Below, one piece after another: positions 56,669-64,000 of a stretch of 64,000 bases of DNA. Position 1 is the first letter of the stretch, and each line of letters starts with the position of its first letter. The DNA is from Fulvia fulva (Eukaryota; Ascomycota; Dothideomycetes; Mycosphaerellales; Mycosphaerellaceae): contig NC_063014.1 in NCBI RefSeq assembly GCF_020509005.1, positions 3,596,001 through 3,660,000 of the forward strand, given 5' to 3'. Below the pieces are notes generated by a model. It saw only the letters and a program-made list of their open reading frames with translations, had not been told where the DNA came from and did not search any database. The translations under genes were made by a program, and so were the position numbers.

Positions 56669-59600
56669 TAGACCGATAATACTATCTACTAGCGGAGGAC
56701 GAAGAGCGACGCGGGGAGCGACGACGCGCCCGGGAGAAGCGGATGATATCGACTAACTATTATAATAACTATAGTGTCTATAAGCCGCTAACTAAAAGGA
56801 CTAGTATACGAAATATAGTATATAACGGTAGAATATACCGCTACCGCTATCGTATACAAAATTATAGCTACCCTCGCGAACGCTAATCTACTCTATAAAC
56901 GCGTAATCCGTAGCCTTCTCGAGAGCTTAGCTAAAGTAATCTAGGAGCTACTACGGGCTATAAAGACGCTAGCGTTAGTAAAGGACGTAACGAACGCCGA
57001 CCTCCTACGAGAGATCTAAGCGCTTAGAAGAGCTAGGCCGGTAATATATACCGAGGCAGCTATAGCGGCTATAAAGTAACTAACGTACCGCGTTAGGCTA
57101 GCTTAGCGCGAGGTTACGATATATATAGACAACCCTAAAGAAAGAGAGCGGGTAGCGGTACTATTATACTAACGCCTCGTAGAGTAGGCGCGCTAGGCTA
57201 GTAAACAAGACATTATTATAGCCTAGAAGCTAAAGAGCGGAGACGTACGGTATACGCTCGTAACTATAGTAGAGAGACCGACGCTCCTATAGAACGTAGC
57301 CTAGGCGGTTAAGGTACTAAATACGAAGAGCGTAATACCGGTTACGCTAGTATACTAGGCCCTTATATACGGTATCCGAGTCGATACCTTCCTAGCGGAT
57401 ACTAGCCTAGTAGCGATAGGAGTAGTAATCGCGAAGGATAACTAGGCTACTATCCTAGGCCTCGTTATTACCCGGGCGTACTAGATAAAGAAGCCGGAAC
57501 GAATAGAGCGGAAATATTCGTCGCTTATAATCGCGTTTAAGTACGACGGCTAGAGGGCCTAACCCGTAGAGAAGGGACTAGTCCTCGCCTACTCGTACTA
57601 CTACGTAGAGAAGTATAACTATACCTATATAGTAACCTAGTACTTCCGGTACTAGGGACTCGGGTATACTATAAAATACTACCGACGGGAGACCTAGTAT
57701 AGCTACTACGCGATAGCGTATAATACCCGCGACTACCCCTAACCCGAGATAAGTAAGTACGCTAACTACGGTAGAGGCTATAAGGCGTAGATAGGTAGGT
57801 ATAGAGTAAAGAGGTAGGCGGCGGAGTAGGCGGTAGGAGCGCGCCTAGGCGTACGATAGGTAGGAGGAGAAATAGCGACCGTATTATACTAACCGAGGGT
57901 CGATACCGACGGTTTCTAGCTAGTTATAGGGGGGGTAAGAAGAGGCGACCGAACGGTAATAGACGCCTAGTATACGGAGTAGGTCGACTAGCGCTTACCG
58001 ACCCCCGGGCTTAGGCCCCTAGATAGACGCGCTACGATACGACGATATTCCGCCCTTACGGAGGTGACGTACCTCTACTAGTAGCCCCGGTAGCGGTAGC
58101 GGCCCCGCGATAGAATAGCGACGGCGGGGACGACGATAACGATAATATAACGGCCTAACTACGGAGATAGAACGGAGAACTATAGCTAATATAATAGTCT
58201 AACTATAAATAATACGCTTACCTAACTAACTACCGTATAGTATTACGCTAATAAGAGTAAGGATAAGGCCTAGAAGCCGCTACTTAGCCTCCTATACCCT
58301 AGCCGACACTACGTAGTCGCTATCTAGGAGTAGTAGACGAACGGGAAGACGATACTCGGAGACCCGAGGTACTACCTCGTAGTCCCTAAAGGTAACTAGC
58401 CGGTAGCGCGGGTCTACTTCTACGTAAGTCAAGAGGTCGCGATAATAACGTAGACGACCTATACCTACTCTAGCGACGTAGCTTCGCTACGGCTACGCCT
58501 TACCTACGGTAAAATAGTAGCTATCTATAACGCCTATAACTAGTACTCTATACTAGGCTCGATAGAAGACGATAGCTAGTCGGCTACTCTCTACTAGCTC
58601 TAAGGAGCCCTCTAAGAGGACGCCGATATATATATCCTAGTCGGTAACCTTAACCTCTACTACCCGAGATAGGGAGGAGATAGCGTACTCTCGGCCTATA
58701 ACACCGCTAATATACTTATCGGCCTAATAGAAGCTTCCGGCCTTAACCTAGTACTTCTAGTAGGTATAGTTATATACTAATAGTAAAATACGACCTAGAC
58801 GCTTAACCTAACCTTCGCGACCTAATAGTTAGCCTAGCGGATAGTCTTCTACGATACGGACCTAGAACTCGATACCGGCTACCTAGACTACCTAGCTATC
58901 CGTACGACGTTCGATATAGTATACCTATAAGCGCTACTAGCCCTCGAACTACGGCTCTAGTAGAAGCGTATAGACTAGAAGGAGGTTAGTAAGGCCCTAA
59001 AGGAACGAATAACGGCCCTCCTACCGCCGGTACCTCTCTACTTAGTAGCGGAACTCGACGCGGTAGTAGAGAACCTATTATAGTATATCGTAGGAGTAAT
59101 CCGGGATAGGATTCCCTAAGCCCGACCCTCTAAGTACGCGTCGCTAGCCTAGTTATAGAAATCCGTAGACGTAGTCCGCTCTACGGTAGCGACGAGGCGC
59201 TAGTAGAAGGAGACGAAATAGGACGCTATATATACCTAATACCGCCGGTTAGATAATAAGAAGGGTAGGATTATCCGTCGCTAGGGTAATATTACGTAGC
59301 GCGACGCCGTTAGGGAAGCTATAGGAGACTAGAGTAAGGTCTAGAAGCTCGCTAAGTAGGTACGTACGAGAAAGCCGGGGACGCCGCCGCTACTACTATA
59401 ATTCCCGCCTATCTATAATAGATAAGAGATCCTCTAGGAAACCTAGTAGGGTAGAGCCGACGTATTAGTAGAAGCGTTCTTCCCTCCTCCGGTTACGGCT
59501 CGGCTCGACGATATCGAGGGCTTTATATACCTAATAGAGCTCGAGACTAGCTAAGAGGTAATAGAGGCGGAGGTACTAATAGTACTAAAAGTAGCGCTAC

Positions 59601-61842
59601 TAGATAAGACCCCTAGACCGGATAAGATCCCGAACCGATTCCTTAAATACTACCGCTAGACGCTCGCCCTATACCTTACGGGGCTATTTATAATATACCT
59701 CCGGTAGTCCTATATACCGACCCCTTTCCGGTACTCGAGTATAGTCGTCCTCCGTAAAGAGAGTAAGGCTAGATACGACGTCGGGAAGGCCTACCGCCCG
59801 ATAGCCCTACTAAGTACGATCGGGAAGGCGCTAGAGCGTATCGCGGCCGACCGTATCTCTAAGCTAGCCGAGGAGTACTAGCTCCTCCCGGCCGAGTAGA
59901 TAGGAGCCCGGCTAGGGCGGTCTACTACGACGGCTCTAGAATTCGTTACGGAGTAGGTCTATATAATAACGTACTTTACTACCGAGCGGGCTATACTACC
60001 GAGCGGGCTATACTACCGAGCGGGCTACTTTTACTAAGAACTATACTACTTCTACTTTAATTACGACGGTATCTTAACACGACGACATCCTATAGAATCG
60101 TTACTAGGAGGGCAATTCCTCTTTAGATTCTTCGCTATCTAGTAAGTCTACTTAATAGGTACGTACGTTATACCCCGACTCGCTATATTACTTATAGCGT
60201 CGTAGCCTTAGTACTAGCCGAACACTATCTAGCGACTCTCTACTCACTTCCTACCTCCTAGTATCCTCTAGAGGTATTAATTGCGACGCCTTATCGAAGG
60301 TTAGAGACCCTCTAGACTAAATATACCTGCGCTTTCGTGCTTTCCGCTATATAAGGGCCTCGTTAGACTTACGTAGCTTACTAATCTCGCTTTGTATAAG
60401 AGCTATCTAATACGCTATCTCTCTACTCCCTCTCTATCGCCCTATTAAACGACCTTCCTCTTTCTACTACGCCTTTCTAAACCCGTAACGACGCTCTAAG
60501 ACGTAATAATACCTATTATAAACCTATCTCGTCGAAGTTATAGGTGTCCTAGTTAAGGATGCTATACTTCTCCTTTATATTACGTATAAGTAAGAACTAC
60601 TTCTCGATAACGTCTAGATCTTCTATTAGGGCTCGCTAACGATCGTATCTACGTGTTATACGAACCTTAAGCTTACGATACCGCCTAATAAACCTGTCTA
60701 TCTAACTAAGACTAGCGGGCTTAAGACCCTTCTCTTATAGTAATAAATCGGCTATTACTCGTATATTAGCCTTTAATAGCGGGAAACTTCTAAGATCTAG
60801 CTCGAGTATATACTCAAGTATTACCCTCTCTTCTAGCTCTATAAGCTTCTTCGAATTAGGCTCGTAGTCACCCCGAGGAGGTCGTCTATTCAATCGATAC
60901 CCTAGTATAGTTCGAGACGGGTTATATACCTTTATAGTAAGTCGATTCGTAATTATCGCGTCGCGTTTCGTAGCCTAGATAGCTAAGGTCAGTTTAGCCT
61001 TGTTTAAAGACAATATACGCTATAATAGTAGTTACATAGCTATATCTATAGAAGTAGTACAGTTCTTAGTAAAAGTGGCCCGCTCGGTAGTATAGCCCGC
61101 TTAGTAGTAGAGTACCTTATAGGTAATACACTAATAATAGGTCGCTACCCTACTATTACTCGATATCCTAGGGGCGTTCGATAAGGTCTCCTATACTAGA
61201 CTACTTGATAACCTCTAGGCAAAAGGTATACCTAGTTAGCTAGTCGCGTTCGTCTAGTCCTTCCTTACTAACCGATCTATAAAGCTTATCCTTAGGGAGT
61301 AGCGTAAACCCTATATACGGCCTATTGAAACGGGAATCCCGTAGAGCTCTTCGCTCTTCCCGATCCTCTTCCTCTTCTTTACCTCTATACTCCTACCGCT
61401 ACTTAGGGGTAGCGCCGGCGGTACTAACTCCTATATAGGCTTTATCGACGATATAAATATCCTAACGTATAGCGACTTAACCGAAACTAACTATCGCTAA
61501 CTCGAAGCGGCGCTCGAGGTATATAACGACTAGGTAGAGCGATACGGGGCGGTCTTTGTACCTAAAAAGTACTAGATAATCTACCTTACGAGGACCCCGA
61601 AGAAGTATACCCTCTAGGCTACTATCGAGGCCGGGACCGGCGGAAGCTAGATTACTCCGTAGCTATCTATCCGGGTCCTAGGATTCTAAGTAGATACGTA
61701 GCTCCGGTAGTACGCCTACCTAAAGTAACTCCGGTAGCGTAGGGACTAGAAGAATACCTTAGTTATACGTCTCGCGGCCCCTACGTAGGGTATAGCCTTT
61801 ATAAAGGTACGCTAGCTATATAGCTCTATCGTCCGGCTAGTA
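56669..61842 (+). mobile_element. LINE D: Tad-like LINE, interrupted by a pogo element, 3' end lost
   Basis: Own sequence 56669-59966 and about 61120-61842. ORF1 with knuckle-like repeats near 57530-57730 where Cys codons have become TAC (Tyr). Endonuclease near 58300-58760 (a VGNLNLYYP motif for GDFN-HHP). RT begins near 59560 (PDKIPNRFLKYYR, AYRPIALLSTIGKALERI), stops at the pogo insertion and resumes with VATLLLLDILGAFDKV near 61140 and a FIDD box near 61440. It is cut off by the Tc1 element at 61843. Very heavy RIP; no ATG-initiated frame. Confidence 0.85.
59969..61117 (-). mobile_element. pogo/Fot1-like element, internally deleted (1149 bp)
   Basis: TA on both sides (59967-59968 and 61118-61119), inverted repeats ACGTACTTTACTACC.../...GTAGAGTACCT. 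The left end carries the ACTACCGAGCGGGCTAT unit three times, the right end twice. On the minus strand the N-terminal transposase half matches the copy at 49244 up to the GNRE point (about 60447), then a short C-terminal-like segment follows, so the middle of the DDE domain is absent. Too short for an autonomous Fot1 (about 1.9 kb); probably a non-autonomous derivative. Confidence 0.87.
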
Positions 61843-63084
61843 TAGTCCTAGGCATAGTTTTTATAACCCCTATATTTACGCTAACCCCTTTCAGCTATCA
61901 ATGTCTATCTCAGAAGGTGTTGCTACCTTCAATCTCATTATCTACACACTTATATACGCGCTATCTATCGCCACTATGCCGAAGGGACGCGTCTTTACCG
62001 ATTACGAGAAGGGCGAGATGTAGTCTCCTTAGAAACACGCCTACTGGCCGCTACAGTAGATTGTAGACGCCCTTTATACTAACAAAGGCTCTGTCTCTTT
62101 AGTAATCTCACGGCTTAAAAGAGTGCCACCTTCTATACCGAGAAAGAGAGGCCTACCACCTATAATTAACACCTCTAAGCGTTAGCGACTTGTCTATCGA
62201 GCCACTACTAATACTAATAGCCGCCGCCTACGATACGAACAGATTGCCGCGATAGAGGGCATCTTCAGCGACGTCCGGACAGTAAGAGCTACGTTTAAGA
62301 AGGAGGGCTTCTCACGATATGTCGCAACACGTAAGCCGTTATTGACTAAGAAACATAAGGAGGCACGGCTTCGATAGGCAAGGGCTTATATTAAATAGAC
62401 AGTGGAACAGTAGGCTCAGGTCCTTAAGACAGATAAAGCTTCATTTATATGTGGAATATTCGGACAGGTCTATATGACACGTAGGGCAGATGAGGCTTAT
62501 CACGAACACTGTCTTATAGCACGCTTCCGCAGGTTCTCAACCTGTATAATATAGGGCTGTATCTCTGCAGATAGACCTATAGAAGTCTATATATTCGAGA
62601 AGGGCTCTGTCGACGGTAAGGTGTATCGTAGCTAGATTGTCCCTCTTATCCACACGGCAATTGAGAAGCAGCGAGTGTTAACAGGCTCGTAGGACTGCAT
62701 TGTTATGCAAGACAACGCCTCAATCCATAAGGCGAAGGCAACGGTGAGTCTATTTAAGGAGAAGGGCCTACACCTTATGGAATGGCCAGCCAATTCACCA
62801 GATCTCAACCCTATTGAGAATCTATGGGCTCTTCTTAAGCATAGGGTAGGTGCTCATTTTCCTACAACACGAGATGAGGTAATAGCTGCTATCAAGATTG
62901 AATGGGCCAAGCTCACACCTAAGGACATACAACGTATATGCAAGAGTATGCGAGAACGCTGCGAGGCAGTAATAGCCAATAATGGAGGACACACCAGGTG
63001 GTGAGCTACGCCAAGCAGTGGATACATCCTTCCTAATGAGGAAAGGTGGAAGAATAGGGGTTGTAAAAACTATGCCCAGGACTG
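61843..63084 (+). mobile_element. Tc1/mariner-type element at the right island border
   Basis: 1242 bp flanked by TA (61841-61842 and 63085-63086). Terminal inverted repeats of about 29 bp: 61843-61871 (TAGTCCTAGGCATAG...) and 63056-63084 (complement CAGTCCTGGGCATAG...), differing by RIP-type changes on the left side only. The left half is RIP-mutated, the right 300-400 bp is almost untouched, and the flank beyond is normal gene sequence. Confidence 0.95.
61976..63004 (+). pseudogene. Tc1-like transposase, DD34E, inactivated by about ten TAG stops
   Basis: One phase from ATG 61976 to TGA at 63002-63004 (343 codons). I count ten in-frame stops, all TAG, all upstream of 62705; the last 99 codons are open. 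HTH-type N-terminal region, then RADEAYHEHCLIARFRR and a WGCIS-like motif with TAG for Trp, then MQDNASIHKA and PANSPDLNPIENLW. Second Asp and Glu are 34 residues apart, as in Tc1. The first catalytic region reads TDKASF where TDEA-type is expected (GAG to AAG). RIP alone explains the damage. Confidence 0.93.
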
Positions 63085-63172
63085 TAGCAGTAGCACAGAG
63101 CTGAGTGTACGCAATGTATCTACAGCCTATAGCAATGGGCTGAGCGATGCATGCCATTCCAAGCGCCCTGAT

Positions 63173-64000
63173 CTATGACAGACCAAGCTCCTTGTAGAAC
63201 GCCTCAGTACTCGGCTCACGGCCCAAGAACTGTTCCAGCGTCTCCATCTCATCCTGGCTGCCACCTTTCTCAAGCACAGTATGTCTATACCGCCTGCCCT
63301 CCTTGCCGTTCATCGGGTCCTTCTTGAAGACGGAGTAGAACATGTCGGCAGAGTAGACTTGGCTGGAGAGGTAGCCGTAGTAGCCAGCATCGTAGCCGCC
63401 GATCAAGTGGCCGAAAGTGGCCTGACCGTGACCCCAGTGGTACCCTTGGCCAATCTCTTCAGGGCCGTCGATCTTGGAGATATCTTTGCGGAGTTTGTTG
63501 TAAGTTTCTGAGGCGTCCAACTTCTCAACGTCGGCATGCGATGCCGGCTCGTGAACTGTCATGTCGAAAATACCAAAGTGGAGCTGGCGGAGGTTGAACA
63601 GTGCATCATTGACGTGTTGTGTCCGGATTATGGACTGGATCACATCGTCAGGAATGTTCTCCGATGGTCGCTTGTCCCCGTGCTCCTGCTTGTATGCCTC
63701 AGCGTACTCGGGCGAGAGGTATGACCAGTGCTTGCTGAGCGACTTGATCTGCGACGGCGTCCAGCACCAGTTCTCAAGCATCTGCGATGGCGCTTCGACA
63801 AAGTCCCTAACTGTCGCAGTGCCGTGGAAACGGCTGTAGATTGTCCGCGAAACAAGGTCGTGGATACCGTGACCGAGTTCGTGGAAGAGTGTGACGACCT
63901 CATCGTGCTTAAGGAGAGATGGCTTCTTCGGGGTAGGCTTGCTGAAGTTGCACACCAATGCAGTCGCGGGATATCTCCTCGTGCCATTCTCATTGATGAA
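63173..64000 (-). CDS. M3 family metallopeptidase (thimet oligopeptidase/saccharolysin type), C-terminal 275 aa
   Basis: Open from the window edge (64000, first codon TTC) to TAG at 63173-63175; the N-terminal two thirds lie outside. Zinc site HELGH (FHELGHGIHDL) with the third ligand Glu in DFVEAPSQ 23 residues after the second His, as in M3 peptidases. Substrate-binding C-terminal segment with HWGHGQATFGHLIGGYDAGY and GYLSSQVYSADMF. Expected role: cytosolic or mitochondrial oligopeptidase cleaving short peptides. No RIP; codon use is normal although the stop is only 88 bp from the transposon. No intron seen in this part. Confidence 0.95.
   Translation of the reverse strand, partial: FINENGTRRYPATALVCNFSKPTPKKPSLLKHDEVVTLFHELGHGIHDLVSRTIYSRFHGTATVRDFVEAPSQMLENWCWTPSQIKSLSKHWSYLSPEYAEAYKQEHGDKRPSENIPDDVIQSIIRTQHVNDALFNLRQLHFGIFDMTVHEPASHADVEKLDASETYNKLRKDISKIDGPEEIGQGYHWGHGQATFGHLIGGYDAGYYGYLSSQVYSADMFYSVFKKDPMNGKEGRRYRHTVLEKGGSQDEMETLEQFLGREPSTEAFYKELGLS

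Larger units (their letters stand above)
2091..62700. other. RIP-mutated nested transposon island
   Basis: From about 2090 the sequence becomes poor in CA and TG and rich in TA, while CG stays common. This is the signature of CpA-to-TpA repeat-induced point mutation on both strands. Paired copies inside the island differ mainly by such transitions, for example the old and young Copia1 and the gypsy LTRs. Stop codons in decayed frames are mostly TAG, as expected from CAG or TGG. Strength varies: 5514-12297 is untouched, LINE B at 34338-39351 and Copia2 are moderate, and 41-62 kb is extreme. The left border is abrupt; the right border lies inside the Tc1 element. Such blocks are usually heterochromatic and silenced in related fungi (inference). 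Confidence 0.93.

Noticed and set aside
63281..63839. Plus-strand frames at the right edge
   Set aside because: Shadows of the M3 peptidase, whose conserved motifs fix the minus strand.

Overview
The window is a piece of a filamentous ascomycete (Pezizomycotina-type) genome. Two ordinary fungal genes flank a transposon island of about 60 kb that carries the mark of repeat-induced point mutation (RIP). Evidence for this lineage: a Zn2Cys6 transcription factor with 48-58 nt introns, an M3 metallopeptidase, Tad-like LINEs, a chromodomain Ty3/gypsy element, Ty1/copia elements, and the change of CpA/TpG to TpA with CpG left intact.

Layout. 1-1774 (-): Zn2Cys6 regulator, three exons, running off the left edge. 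1775-~2090: its upstream region, of normal composition. ~2090-~62700: the RIP island. 63173-64000 (-): C-terminal part of an M3 peptidase, running off the right edge. Inside the island, target-site duplications (TSDs) give the nesting. The oldest piece is a copia element (Copia3, +), with remnants at ~2091-2219, 21443-21802, 32372-33235 and 41484-42527. Copia2 (-, 2220-21442, TSD TTTAA) sits in it, and so does a chromodomain gypsy element (+, 21803-32366, TSD CCTCG). An old RIP-dead Copia1 copy (2360-15956, TSD GAGAG) sits inside the left LTR of Copia2. A young, intact Copia1 copy (5514-12297, TSD GTTCG) sits inside that old copy. LINE A (+, 23524-28679) sits in the gypsy RT. LINE B occurs as a near-full-length inverted pair (34338-39351 + and 42577-47585 -), the second nested in a 5'-truncated LINE A. 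Further right are a truncated pogo/Fot1 element, a LINE B fragment, a LINE F fragment, a reverse gypsy copy, a LINE G tail, LINE D interrupted by a short pogo/Fot1 element, and a Tc1/mariner element at the right border.

The only long intact reading frame in the island is the 1717-codon gag-pol of the young Copia1. Its two 207-bp LTRs read as identical and it has no RIP, while the copy of the same family around it is full of RIP changes. Everything else is pseudogene. Where RIP is strongest almost no TG or CA remains, so ATG codons are nearly absent and stop codons are mostly TAG. This explains the long stretches without ORFs between about 39.6-44.7 kb and 45-62.7 kb.

I did not find a convincing new multi-gene system. 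The most unusual items are the unmutated element inside its own RIP-dead relative, shared priming on the initiator-tRNA anticodon arm by three copia families, a possible tRNA-half/copia-cDNA chimera at the 5' end of LINE A, a long structured 3' noncoding region in Copia1, and a Tc1 element that spans the right RIP border. All translations and alignments were done by eye.
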